From contig CP136495.1 in NCBI GenBank assembly GCA_032768795.1, positions 1,304,501 to 1,368,500 of the forward strand: a stretch of 64,000 nucleotides of DNA. Direction: 5' to 3'. Under the pieces are notes generated by a model. That model worked only from the letters and a program-made list of their open reading frames with translations, did not search any database and was not told where the DNA came from. Numbering within the stretch: position 1 is the stretch's first letter; the number at the start of each line of letters is the position of its first letter. Below are positions 22,530 to 34,021 of the stretch, piece after piece. Position numbers and translations under genes: made by a program. This stretch comes from Tremella fuciformis. Lineage: Eukaryota; Basidiomycota; Tremellomycetes; Tremellales; Tremellaceae.

Positions 22530-24988
22530 TCAACTACAGATGATGTCGCGTCGAGGCGCCAGGAGGTACGTCCCGCGACACCTTGGCCAGCTCTTTCCAA
22601 AAGGTCCGACTTGGCTCCCCCTTACACTCCAGCTGTCGACATCAGCAAGAACTCCCGCAGCGAGCCAGACGCTCACCTCGGTATAGACCGACCACCGCTC
22701 GATGTTGAGCATCATATCGCGTGATCGGACCGTCCGTAAAACCACCCCAGGTTCCGCAGACGACGCCACTTCAGTCACTTCAACCTCTTCGTCTGCTTCC
22801 AGCTCGAAAAGCACCTCGTCCTGGCCTGGCTGGCCGTGACAGATCGTCAAGGGTCTGACAGCGTTAGCCCGCCTCGCCTGGTTGTCCTGGTTGCCAATCG
22901 CGTCCGAGAAGAATTTGGTGATGCCCTCGTCGACTGCGCTATCGACTTGAATCATGGCACTGCGGACGGTGCAGCGGGCATCGACGGGTCGGTCTGGGAA
23001 GAGCAAGTCGGTCTCCACGCAAGTCTCAAGCTGAGCGTCGATGTGCACTCCCGTGGAGACGGGTGGCATTGATGCTGACTCGCCTTCGATTTGGACTGCG
23101 GCTTCCGGTTCATCCGCGATCGATCCCGATTCATCAACTCCTTGACCCGCTTCGGCCTCGTCGTGCTTGGCGAGCATTGCATCAAGCTGCGCCTGCCAGC
23201 TGTCCACATCGACCGGCGCAGTGGGAGCTTCGGGGATCGTCTGCGGGGGAGCAGGATGCGTGTATGTGAAGGTGAGACGAAGCGTCTGTTCAGCATCCGT
23301 GCGGCGATATCGCAATCGTCGTTGTTTCTGGGGTGGAGTCGTCAAAGGGAAATGTATCATAGCGGGTGTCAGGCTGATAATGGTGAGCTTAGCCTAGCCC
23401 AAGATGCGCCGGGGAGCTCACCCAGGCACAAAGAAGGATCGAGGGAGTCGTTTTGCAATGATATGTCCAACTGCATCGAGAGCGACTTGCTCACTATGAT
23501 CCGTAGAGAATGCAGTTGTCGCCGGCGAGGGAAACAAGACCTGTCCAAATCTGCCCGGTCAGCCTGGCACGATACCAGTTGACTGCCTCACCTGATGGTC
23601 ACAGTGTCCTCCTGACTCTCGGTAGGGGAAGCGAACACATCTCTCAGCTGCTCCGGCACTGCCGTCTCTTTGCCTGTAGCCGGGCGTAATATCCGAGTCG
23701 TCGCGACGTCCATCTCCTGGTTGACCAGTTCAATCTCCTTCTTCGCCGGCTTTGCCTCCCATCCCTCGACTCGGCGCAATCGAAGCAGGATCTTGTCCCG
23801 GCTGGTGGCATGCTCGTACCACGGGATGAGGGTGGATGGGGGGTAATGATGGGGCGAAAAGGTGTATCGATGGCCCGGGAGATCCTGAGGTGTGGCAGGA
23901 GTCGCCGTAGCCAGGGCTCGCTGAGCAGAGTATCTGCTCAGCTCATTCGTCGCCGTATGGAGCAGGGCCAAAGCGCGTTGGATGTCGGGATGTATCCGCC
24001 CAGAAAGACGGTACTGCCCGCTTGGCAGTTGCTCGATGTAGACACCACAAGCAGACGACACAGAGCTGAACAGCTCTGGCTGGGGTTCGGCAGCGCCCAG
24101 CTCATCCGCGTCGATGTCAAATGTCCGAATAGCCTGCTCGTCAGCTGACCTGTGGTGTCCAATGCCAGAGTTGCCACAGCTGACTTCACGATGTTCCTGC
24201 ATAAACCTCGCGATCTCGTCCAGCACCGCCTCTTGCCCCACCACCCGCAGAGTCGTCTTCCCCAGTGCTGTCGTAGGGCCGGGGACGACGGCAAACGACG
24301 TATCTCGCGCTTTCCCAGCGATGACCTTGAGCCTGCGGTCCCGCATGACCAGGAACAGCTCGGCGGCAGTGAGGTCAAAGTCCCTCTGACCAGCAGGCGC
24401 ACGCTCGACCTCCTCTCGCTCTCGCTCCTGCAGGATCTTTGGGTCCTCCCACCCCCACGCCCGGAGGATCTGCCTGATTCTGTCCGCCTTGACCGTGCGG
24501 TAAGTCAGGTGCACACCCATGTCCCTCGCAAGCGGGATCAGCTGGTTCTTGTTAAACGCGCGGTCGATGGCGGCAAACGATTTGGTGTAACGCGTGGCAT
24601 ACTTGGATCTGCTCAGCCCGTCCGGGCTACCCTTGGGCCGCTTGAGCAGTAGGTCGGACAGGGAGGGCGGGGTGTTGGTAAGTGGGCCGGTCGAGGAGCC
24701 GGCCACTGGTGCAGAGGGCGCGGAGCGTTGTGCGTCGTGCAGGGCCGCGGCAATCCGCTTGGCCTTGTCCAGAGCTCGAGATCTCGCGCTACGTGGGGCA
24801 TTGCGCAGCTTTTGCGAGGTACTACGCGGGGAAGGGTCGGATGATGGTGAAGGAGGGATGTCCTGATGGACAGTGGAGGGTATTTCGATGGGTTCTGGGG
24901 CCTCTCGGCGCGCTACAGCAGCTGCGTATCGCCTTGAAGAGCTCGCCAAAGACCCGACGACGGGTCTTGCTGCTCTTGTTGCCCACAT
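22530..24988 (-). CDS. SLS1: SLS1-like mitochondrial inner-membrane protein
   Basis: Sls1 links mitochondrial transcription and translation at the inner membrane. The start MWATRAARPVVGSLASSSRR at 24988 is a good mitochondrial presequence: basic, no acids, hydroxylated. The conserved Sls1 N-terminal block reads YATRYTKSFAAIDRAFNKNQ, LIPLARDMGVHLTYRTVKAD and QILRAWGWED. A KH-like segment follows (LRVVGQEAVLDEIARFMQEH), then a variable C-terminal half joined over two introns (about 23590-23550 and 23420-23375) to HFPLTTPPQKQ and an end at 22530. An in-frame ATG 120 bases upstream exists but would spoil the presequence. An inverted-repeat transposon begins 127 bp upstream of the start and may have displaced promoter elements. 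Confidence 0.8.
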
Positions 24989-25114
24989 CTCGCCGCCGTA
25001 CACCTCCTCTCTTCCCAATGGACACTCTTGATCTGAAATTTCCATCTCGGTCGTCACCAGCGAGACCAAGCTCGGCCGACCACGTGCCTGAATGGGGGGT
25101 TCAAACATCTTGCC

Positions 25115-25122
25115 AGCAAACT
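25115..25122. repeat. Target site duplication, left copy (AGCAAACT)
   Basis: These eight bases lie directly outside the left terminal inverted repeat and recur exactly at 34437-34444 outside the right one. Eight bp fits Mutator-like or hAT transposons. Confidence 0.85.
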
Positions 25123-25176
25123 GAGTCCCGCTTGGGGCACGACGCGGTTCTTTTCAGCACACGACGCCTTACGTAA
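25123..25176 (+). repeat. Left terminal inverted repeat of the island
   Basis: This 54-bp repeat starts GAGTCCCGCTTGGGGCAC and ends in the palindrome TTACGTAA. It matches the reverse complement of 34383-34436 at 53 of 54 positions; the one difference is at 25145. Inside it the two ends stop matching abruptly, so the repeat length is well defined. Confidence 0.9.
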
Positions 25177-25560
25177 AGCCACAGACCGCCACAGTCGGCG
25201 GTCGCCGCCCAAGGCCATAATGCCGAAAGGCCGAGAATGCCTCGTGCACGGACGCGTCGATATCGCCGAAATGCCGCTCAGCCCTGAACTGACCACCACT
25301 GCTCACCGTCATCTTGTCGTTGTATCTCAACATCACCGCCGTCATCCTGCTCGATATCGCTCGCACACGTCTCAAGCACCGTCCAGGCGTTCTCATCGAC
25401 GCTCTTTACCCCCCCACGCTCTTTTACCGCTCAAGAAAGGCCCAAAATCTCGAGAAACGACCATCGACAAACACCTTGCCCCGGCCACCCAACCAGCCCC
25501 CCCCATCATTCACCTCCATCCACCGCATCTCGACAGCTATCGCTCTGCCGCTCTTACAGC
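25177..25560. other. Left arm of the TIR transposon, upstream of the FAR1-type gene
   Basis: This 384-bp stretch holds CCGAAA-containing repeats at first (25220-25280), then a long pyrimidine-rich tract up to the ATG at 25561. It is presumably the promoter and 5' UTR of the FAR1-type gene. No coding frame in it is convincing. Confidence 0.45.
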
Positions 25561-26274
25561 ATGGTCTCACAGACCCAGAGCACCCTTGGTCCAAGCCTCA
25601 CTCTTCCCGGATCAGTCTTTGGTGAGTTGTCGCTGTTCTCATGTCGGTCATTGTTGACATCAGCGGGACAACTCTTTTTGACCCCAAACACCCCTTCTTA
25701 TCGGATCCCCCCACCTCTGTCACCGCCCCGCATCCCACCGCACCGAGATACCAACGGTTCCTCGGGCTCGCAGTCTGACAGCGACACAGACGCCATCGCC
25801 CCTTCCCTCTCCTCGGCGTCGGACGATCTTGACGATGTATCCGAGGCCGACACCGAGACATCCGAAGACGCCCCTTACAGCTCTGGAAGCGACTTTGAGG
25901 AGGCCGAAGATCTTCCTGTCCTTACCCACCCTCCCTATCGAACCGCTCTCGGTGTTCGCTTTCTATCCCGCTCGTCCCTCCTTGCCGACATCCAGTCCTT
26001 CGCCAAAGCCAACGGGTTCGGGGTCACCATTACCCGGTCGAGCAACAAGAGGGTGGGCTACCAATACATGCAGCTCAAATGCGTTCATGGTGGTCGTCCT
26101 GGCACCCACCGGAAGGACTATGAGAAGCAGAGAAGGCGGACGATCTGGGCTAGGCAGAAGGACTGTCCTTTCTTCATTTATGCCCGGAACCATGGCGGCA
26201 CCGATGTCTTCGGCACACCCAATGAGGAGGACTGGCGGATCGACATTGAGACCCAATGCGATGACCGACATTGA
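25561..26274 (+). CDS. FAR1-type DNA-binding domain protein of a TIR transposon
   Basis: The predicted protein has about 223 residues after removal of a 42-nt intron (25622-25663, GTGAGT donor, CAG acceptor); retention would also keep the frame. The N-terminal half is disordered and very acidic (SDSDTDAIAP; DDLDDVSEADTETSEDAP). The C-terminal half is a FAR1/WRKY-GCM1-type zinc-binding fold: FLSRSSLLADIQSFAKANGF, GVTITRSSNKRVGYQ, LKCVHGGRPG, then KDCPFFIYAR with the second cysteine, and DWRIDIETQC. There is no transposase or SWIM domain. It lies wholly inside the inverted-repeat element, so it probably travels with it. It may bind the element's ends or act as a domesticated regulator. Confidence 0.7.
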   Translation: MVSQTQSTLGPSLTLPGSVFGELSLFSCRSLLTSAGQLFLTPNTPSYRIPPPLSPPRIPPHRDTNGSSGSQSDSDTDAIAPSLSSASDDLDDVSEADTETSEDAPYSSGSDFEEAEDLPVLTHPPYRTALGVRFLSRSSLLADIQSFAKANGFGVTITRSSNKRVGYQYMQLKCVHGGRPGTHRKDYEKQRRRTIWARQKDCPFFIYARNHGGTDVFGTPNEEDWRIDIETQCDDRH

Positions 26275-26365
26275 TAGAGTAGGGAATGACCTGTTGTAGA
26301 GCTCTGAGTGTTGTATGCATGCATGCATGGCGGTAACAGAGCATCTTGGTGATGAGCAGTCTGAA

Positions 26366-27048
26366 CTAGGTAGATCGTGCAGGAAAGTGCGCGATAGGGC
26401 GTAGCTCGTTATTTCAATTCTTTTTTAGCTCTGAATTTCTAATCAGGTATTCAAGTTATTGGTTCTCAGGCAATTTGGAAAACCTAATGCAATTCCTTGT
26501 TCTTTGGTTCCGTTAGACATGGGGGGGTGGGACACCCCCCCAAGACCCCCCCTTGCGCCTAGCGGCGCAGCCATCGCAGCCCTTACGGGTCAAGCATCCG
26601 GCAAAGCCGGATGTACTGTAGAACATTGATTAGTTGCAAGCTAAAGCACTTCATCAAGAGATGCGCAAGTGCTTGTTGGGCATGCTAGGCTGATCAGATG
26701 ATCATAGGCATGCCAAGCTGGTCACAGGGGCTATGTCACAGCTGCCACCTGGCAAGCCTATTGCAGTCTTGTCAGACTTGCGCTATTGTAACCATTTTGG
26801 TGCAATGATAGGGCAGGGTATGGCAGTAGCTATGTAGGCGATTGGTTCTGCTACAGAGATCATTCCATGCATCAGCCTCATGCATAGATCTTTATTCTCT
26901 GATGAAAGGCAATTTGGCAAGGACACAATGCATATTAGGATTGTGCTGATGAAATCAGAATGGCCGGAATTTTCTTATTTAATTCCCCCATTTACCGTTT
27001 TCGTTCCAGGGACACCCGCAGAAATTCGCCCCGTAAGAGCTACGCTGA
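26366..27048 (-). mobile_element. Non-autonomous mini-Helitron, copy B
   Basis: This is a 683-bp copy of the element at 7936-8618 in the opposite orientation, with the same CTAG end (26366-26369, followed on its own strand by T) and the same TC start. Its 5' TC directly abuts the CTAG of copy C, so it has no A on that side. I see no base differences from copies A and C. Confidence 0.93.
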
Positions 27049-27731
27049 CTAGGTAGATCGTGCAGGAAAGTGCGCGATAGGGCGTAGCTCGTTATTTCAA
27101 TTCTTTTTTAGCTCTGAATTTCTAATCAGGTATTCAAGTTATTGGTTCTCAGGCAATTTGGAAAACCTAATGCAATTCCTTGTTCTTTGGTTCCGTTAGA
27201 CATGGGGGGGTGGGACACCCCCCCAAGACCCCCCCTTGCGCCTAGCGGCGCAGCCATCGCAGCCCTTACGGGTCAAGCATCCGGCAAAGCCGGATGTACT
27301 GTAGAACATTGATTAGTTGCAAGCTAAAGCACTTCATCAAGAGATGCGCAAGTGCTTGTTGGGCATGCTAGGCTGATCAGATGATCATAGGCATGCCAAG
27401 CTGGTCACAGGGGCTATGTCACAGCTGCCACCTGGCAAGCCTATTGCAGTCTTGTCAGACTTGCGCTATTGTAACCATTTTGGTGCAATGATAGGGCAGG
27501 GTATGGCAGTAGCTATGTAGGCGATTGGTTCTGCTACAGAGATCATTCCATGCATCAGCCTCATGCATAGATCTTTATTCTCTGATGAAAGGCAATTTGG
27601 CAAGGACACAATGCATATTAGGATTGTGCTGATGAAATCAGAATGGCCGGAATTTTCTTATTTAATTCCCCCATTTACCGTTTTCGTTCCAGGGACACCC
27701 GCAGAAATTCGCCCCGTAAGAGCTACGCTGA
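27049..27731 (-). mobile_element. Non-autonomous mini-Helitron, copy C
   Basis: This second 683-bp unit is head to tail with copy B. On its own strand it is preceded by A (27732) and its CTAG is followed by the T of copy B's TC. Thirteen bases (27732-27744) separate it from the autonomous Helitron. Confidence 0.93.
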
Positions 27732-27840
27732 TGAAAGAGAGCGACTAGGTAAATCGGCGGTGGCGCGTCGCCGATGGGGCGTAGCTCTGACTCCGGAAAA
27801 TTTTGGACTTTTCATCTCTCATCTGTACATCTACATCAGA

Positions 27841-28376
27841 ATGGCTTTCCAGTCAGCTTTGTTCAAAAAAGCACTCAGGCAGCACCAGAGAGAGCAAAAA
27901 AAGCGACATCCCAACCCTCATGATGAGCACAAGCATTCCTGCTCTCAACAAAGCCGCCCACAGCCAGTCAGACACTCTCCCTATCACCCACCCCAGCAAC
28001 AATCCTACCTGCCTCCTGGGTCAGGCAAAGTCAATGGAGAGAAGAAGCCATGGGTGCCCAAAAGACCTGTTGTGAAGTCCTTGTGAGTCAGGCTCTCTCT
28101 TGGCATGACACAAAGCTGACTTGTAGCTTCAATGGTCCAGTCACCAATCCCCAGACCTTCAGATTGCCCTTGTGGAAAAGTAGGATGCTGGATTGGCTGA
28201 GGAAGATGAGAACACTCAGAGGAGGAGAAAGCCCACCTGGAACTCCTCTCTTCACTCCTCCCCCCACCCCTGAGCCTCCTACCTGGTCAGATCCCCCAAC
28301 TCCTGCTGCTGATGATCCTGTGTGGGATGATTACAGACAGGAGATGGAGGCAGATAGAGGTAGTGTTAGTAGCTAG
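27841..28376 (+). CDS. Second, accessory gene of the autonomous Helitron
   Basis: I do not recognise this protein. Two exons (27841-28082 and 28127-28376) flank a 44-nt intron with GTGAGT, a GCTGAC branch site and a TAG acceptor, giving 163 residues. The unspliced frame stops at once, so the intron supports a real gene. The N-terminal part is basic and rich in His, Gln and Pro (KKALRQHQREQKKRH; HPPQQQSYLPPG); the middle has PVTNPQTFRLPLWKSRMLDW; the C-terminal part is proline-rich and acidic (TPPPTPEPPTWSDPPTPAAD). It lies in the 3' part of the Helitron, opposite in strand and convergent to the Rep-helicase gene. A nucleic-acid or protein-binding helper role would suit the composition, but that is conjecture. 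Confidence 0.65.
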
Positions 28377-28507
28377 AGAGAGCACAATGACATGCATACA
28401 CCCCATGAACTTGAGATTCAGCTGATGCATCAAACACTCAGAGTCATGCTTGATCAACTTTTATTCAGTCTACCTATGCATTGTCATTCATCTTTTTCTC
28501 TATACAT

Positions 28508-31500
28508 TTATTCTGTCATCTGAAGCATCTGACGTCTAGACGCATCCCTTGCTGCCAATACACGTCCTGATACTCCCCCCCTTCTACTCTCTGTGTTCAA
28601 GCTGTTCAATCTTGCCCAATCAAAGCCTGGCTTGAAAGCAAGGCCCTCCAGAGATCTTGCTCTTGAGATTGCCACAAATGTCAATCCCGTTGAGAAGTCG
28701 GCTGAACCAAGATCAATCACTGCCTTGTCCAGCGTCATACCCTGTGATTTGTGTATGGTGATAGCAAATGCAAGCTGCAGTGGCAGCTGGCGTCGAGAGC
28801 ACCGCTGCCCGTTTGTTGTCTCCCATCTGGCTGTATGGGGCACAATGGGAACCAGTGGTATGTTGTCTGTGGTGTGCCAGGGTGTTGGTCCAGTGTAGGA
28901 TGGGAAGGCGACCATGACCACAGAAGGAACAGATTGATGAGGAGGCTCAGATGGTGAGAGCCCAATCTGATATACTGTGCCCCTGGTGCCATTGACCAAT
29001 CCCTGCTCGATCCAGAGGTTGCGAGAAAGCATGACTTGAGCACCAATCATGAGGAAGACAGCAGGAGCAAGCCCCTGTGCCTGTTCCTCTGAAGCCTGGG
29101 CTGCTCCTACCCCTGTGTGCTGAGCCAGAGAGCGCAGTACAGGCTGTCCAGAGCGAGCCAAAGTGTGTAGGTTGATCTCGGAGACACTCTGCTTTGTTGC
29201 ACAAAGACATACAGCATCTTGAAAGGCCTGCTGAGATGCCGGGGAAAGGTTCCCCCAGAAGCGAGAGGACAGAAGGGTGTAGTCCTCCTGTTGAGGTGTC
29301 CCGGTGTGCAGGCGAGCAAGGGTTGCTTTGAAGGCAGTGGTGGTAGGGTCGGAGCCTTCCTGCCTCATAACAGCATCAAGCTGAACGCTCTCAGTGAAAG
29401 CAAGGTAGATATCTCGGCCAATGTTGCTGAGCCTGCCTAGATAGGAGGTTTTTGTCGAGCGTGCAGTGTTGTACAGTGGAGTGTCTCCCACAGGGGGCAG
29501 TTGACCAAAGTCGCCAATGAGCAGGACAGACAGACCGGCAAAGGGCAAGTACGCTGTCGACGGAAAGATTTGACCAAGAGCAAGGTTGATTCTCCCCAAG
29601 GCCGCCCTTCCAACCATGCTTTTCTCATCAATGATGAGGTATCGTGTCCCATGCCACTCTTCCTGGAGGCTGGCAAGCTTTCCCTCTCCAAGCTTGTCAT
29701 GACTTTCCTCTATTGAGCCTCCAAGACCAAGGGCAGCATGGTATGTTGAACCAGCAATGTTGAATGCCGCCACACCCGTGGGGGCAAGCCGGCGGACAAT
29801 GGGATTTGTGCTGAAGTCGAGATTGTTGTGCTGCCCAGATTGGAGCCCTTGAAGAGCTTGGGATATGGCGTCAATGAGGAAGGATTTGCCTGTTCCTGCT
29901 GTCCCATCGATGTTGAGGAGTATTTGAGGGACTGACTCTCCAGAGAGCAGACGGTTGGCATGGCGCAAGACCTTGTCAAAGATGAGGCGCTGTGTGGTGT
30001 TGAGTAGTTGGGGATCGACAGTGTTGCGAGCTACAGAAGGCTGAGACTGCTTGGTCAGCTCACAGTATGCAGTGGATTGTAGGCCACTGCTCACCTTCTT
30101 GCGTTCGGTTTCTAAGTAGCTTGCCCTCTCTCCTATACCATCTGATCCCCACTCCCTCCCCACTGCTTCCCAATCGTGGGAAGTATCAATATCACGTGCT
30201 CCAAGCAGTGGCCCATTCCACCCATCTTCATCAAACTGAGGGCCCATTCCAGCCAGAACTTGCCAGTCATCAAGCTCGTGGTCATTGACTTCTTCACCCT
30301 CAGAAAACTCTGAGTCACTGTCGTTTTCATTGTCACCCTGTTGTTGACGGATGGGTCGCTTGGGCAATGTGTCTTGGTGCCCCTCTGGGTGGTCCTCAGT
30401 ACAGCGAGAAAAAGCTTCTGTCCAGGATTCGTCATCAAGCTTGAGCTCTGAAGGGTGTCGATGAGGATGGTGGAGTAGTAACTTTGCCCGGCACCAGTTT
30501 TGGTGATCCTCAGACTGAGGGTCTGATGGATAATACAGCGGCCAGAGAATGATGATCTTTGGGTGCTTCCTTCGAGTGGCGTTGCGACCTTGTTTCCGGT
30601 AGAATTGAAACCATTCGTACAGGCTGATGCCCTCATGCTCTGGCTGGCGTGCCAAGTAGGCATCGTGCCAGTCTTGCTCCTCCACACCTTGGTCCAGTCC
30701 CTCATCTTCCTGCCTCTGCCTCAGGCGTCTCTGTCTCTTTTCCAGTATGCAGAGTGTGCCAAACTCTCGTGATGCAGACATCATATGTCGACCAAAGAGC
30801 TGATGACAGACTTCCTGAGCACTGTAATCCCTCTCGGTGACAATGCGGCTGAGCATCTTCTGGAAGACAATTCGTGAAGATGTTTCTTGCTCCAGGCGGG
30901 TTGAGATAGCCTGCATTATCTCGCCAAAGTTGTTGGATGGTTTTTCGCATTTTGAAGCATACTTGGAGATGTAGGAGGCAACTGCACGGGGATCTGTGCA
31001 TGGACTGATGTCGGAGTTGGCTCGCCATCCCAGTGCAGTGACTGCATTGTAACTGTTGAGGTGGGTGTCGTTGCGTGGTGTGATGAGTTGCTTGTTTCTG
31101 TTGGGATTGACAACCAGTCGGAGTTCTGTCTCCAGCTCCTTGGGGAACTTGAAGCGACAGACAAGCGGACTGTTGGGAGGAGATCCTTTTGGGCGGCGAA
31201 GACAATAGGCAGTGCACCTCGTGTGCCTCTGGACACGGTTGAGCATCTGTGCCAGATCTTTGAAGCGAAAGATGATTTCGTCGCTACTGTGGGCAGAGGG
31301 GTGCTTTGGATGAGGCGGAATGTCCTCTCCAGGATTGATGGTTGACACTCTGGTGGACCAGAAGTCAAGGAATTCCTGGACACTGTCCGGATTGTTGATA
31401 TCAAGGGTGTCTGGGGATGGCGCCCCCTTGAGCCAAACCAGTCCATGGACATGGCTGGAGCCTCGATTTTGCCATTCAAAGCGATACCACCAGTCCTCTA

Positions 31501-34021
31501 TTCCAAGCAGGGGTTTGAGGACCTTGGCCAAGAACAGCTCAAATCTTCGATAGAACCAGCAAGCTGCAATTGCTGGGTTCTCATTGACGTTCTTGGCATT
31601 GATGCGTTGTCGATCAGGTTCGCTCATAGTTGGTAGCGCTTGGTCCGGCATGTGGACGTGGAGATCTGGCCACTGAAGATCCGCAGCTGAGAATGTGATG
31701 AAAGCATGTGGAGTGCCCAGTTGACGGATCATTGCAGCAAGATTGCGACTCTGCTGTGCCCAGTAGGGTGGTGTTCCGGTTAAGGTGGCTGCTGATCGTC
31801 GCACTCGAGATGCCAGCTGCTTGGCTGGGTCGGACACCATGGCAGCAATGTCTGCAGCAGAGAGGGCTCGGTCCTCTTCATTCCGGCTGACATAGAAGCA
31901 GGAGAGCCGTTTTGCTCGCCACCTCATGATGCAGTTGAAGGCATAATAGCTGACTGTCAGCTTGGCTTAATGCTGAGAGATGCACTCACCGGAATCGAGG
32001 GTGTTTTGCAAACCTTCCATCCTGATAGTAGAGCAGGTGACGGAAGTAGTCTGAATCACGTATTGTGGTAGGCCGTTGTTGATGCAGATCCCCCTGGCCG
32101 GTGGGGAAGAGGAAGGGGAAGGCCTTGGTGAGGAATGGGTTGCTGATGTCGTGCTCATTGATTGGAGTGGAATGCAGCACAGGTCCAGTGAGGAGCAGGG
32201 GTGCTGGTGGTCCTCCATCCACCACCTGTTCCAGTGCTTCCCGGATCTCCTCCACAATATTGTTGCCTTCTCCAAGGTTTGGTATAGCCAGCTCTGGCAA
32301 GCTTGTCTCCTCTGCTGACTCCTGCTCAACTGGCCCAGTGTCAGGCTCAGGTGCGCTGTACTGCACCTCCTCCAAGTTGACAGACCGCAGCTGATGGAAG
32401 ACAGAACCGTTTTCAGGAAGGGAATTGATTGCTTCCCAGTTGATCTCGACATTCTGAAAGGCTGGATGGAAGTGTTGTAGTGCTTGCAGGTTTGCGAGAA
32501 TGCGTGACCGCTGGACTTGGAACTCTGGTCGGCGTGCAAAATCCTCTGAGGGATTGGCAGCGTTGGCGGGGGCTTGGGCATTTGTCGGCTTGATGATGAG
32601 AACATCAAGGTCGGTGACGGTGAGGGGAAGTCGAGAGAGGAATCTGCCACTGTCATGGGCATAGAGACAGGTGTGGCCTCCGTATTTGGTTTGTCCACCA
32701 CCAACGCGCCATGTTTGAAGCAGCACATGGTAGGGAGAGAGGAGCATCTCTTCCACCTGTGAGGGCAAGTCAGGGACTGCTCTGCCAGCTGCACGGCACA
32801 GTTCCTGCAGAGAAGGACCTGTGAAGTCAGTCATGAGAAGCACATACAATCCTGGACACTGACCTGGATCCATACAGTTGGCAGATGTCCATTTCTCCCC
32901 ATCAATTTGACAACGTGAACATTTACCCTGTTGGACCTTGAGTCCAAACCATTTCTCATTGCAGTTCTCGCAAGTCTCCATCGTCTCAGCTGCCATTGCT
33001 GAGTGGAAGTCCCCAATACACCCAATGGCAGCTTCAGAGAGGCAGATGTCGTCAAGATCGTTGGGTGTTGCAGGAATGGGCAGGAAGGCATTGCCCAGCA
33101 TGTCGACTGAGAGGGATGACTGAGTTGACTGTTGTCGACGATGATAGGCTGCTCTGGAGGATTCGCGACAGGTGCTGCAAGTCTTGAAGCGGCGAGAGGC
33201 TGTCCCTGCTTGGAGAAACTCGGAATGTTCTTTCCAGGTCTTGCACTTGAAGCAGCGTGACTGTCCAGCATGGCGATCCAGGCGTGGTGGTGGGGCTGGT
33301 GGCTGTTCTGTGACTCGGTGTGCAGCACCTTGAGGCGGGCTGGGCGGAGTGGCGTAGGGCAGTTGAGGTGCACGTCTGGTTCGTGTGGGGCGGCCAAGCT
33401 CTACAGGATGTAGATCCTGGTTGCGACGTGGTGTTGGTGAGGTGACCTCATGGCGCGGGCGTGGAAGACCTCTCTGTGTACCAGGCGTAGGCTGAGAGCC
33501 TGGGGTGACTGGTGGCAATGGCCGGGTTGTGCGAGTGGGTGTGCCTGGCGCTGATTGGGAGTGATGCTGCTCCAAGCAAGATTGGCATGTGTTGCGTGGG
33601 CGACCTCGATTGTCTCGAAATCGAGGAGTGGCAAAGGTGAAGCCACATTTGATGCACTCAGCATGACCATGCCGTGACCGGGGTGTTGCAAGTGGGACTG
33701 GCGGTTGTTTGCGACAGAAGGAGCATGTTTTGAAGAAGTCGCTGCTGCCCCGCCCTGAAGAAGCCTTCCGAAAGTGATCACCATTGAGAGTTGTGTGCTG
33801 ACCCAAACAGCGTTGGCCTCGAGAGCAGTGCATTGCTGCAATATCTGGGACTTTCTGCATCAGTATGTGCATGCATCGCTTGAAGGCAAAGCTCACATTG
33901 ATGTTATGGACAAGCCAACACTTGATCATGCATCAACTTGCAAGAAGTTCAGCTGTACTCATCAGCCCATGCATGCATGACAGAAGAATGGGCGACTTAC
34001 AGTGGGTCCAAAGTTAGGCAT
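28508..34021 (-). CDS. Helitron Rep-helicase (rolling-circle transposase)
   Basis: Three exons (34021-34001, 33854-31990, 31949-28508) give about 1775 residues. The last intron is certain from [16 protein letters not shown] across the join; the first exon (MPNFGPT) is my best model. The N-terminal region has several Cys-rich fingers: CSFCRK, CIKCGF with CQSC, CFKCKT with CSTC, and CENCNE with CSRC. The Rep part has [14 protein letters not shown], the HUH motif in [14 protein letters not shown] (histidines near 795 and 797) and the paired tyrosines of [11 protein letters not shown]. The Pif1/SF1 helicase has [15 protein letters not shown] (Walker A), [12 protein letters not shown] (Walker B), [14 protein letters not shown] and [19 protein letters not shown]. 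Together these nick, unwind and transfer one strand. All motifs look intact. Confidence 0.93.

Noticed and set aside
26366..27731. The 683-bp repeats read as LTRs of a retrotransposon
   Set aside because: Ends are TC and CTAG with a terminal hairpin and A/T flanks. There is no TG/CA end, no primer-binding site, no target duplication and no reverse transcriptase between copies.
27563..27748. Small frame starting MHRSLFSDERQ, found also at 7853-8104
   Set aside because: It lies inside the mini-Helitron copies and is repeated only because they are. It runs out into unrelated flanking DNA and lacks family features.
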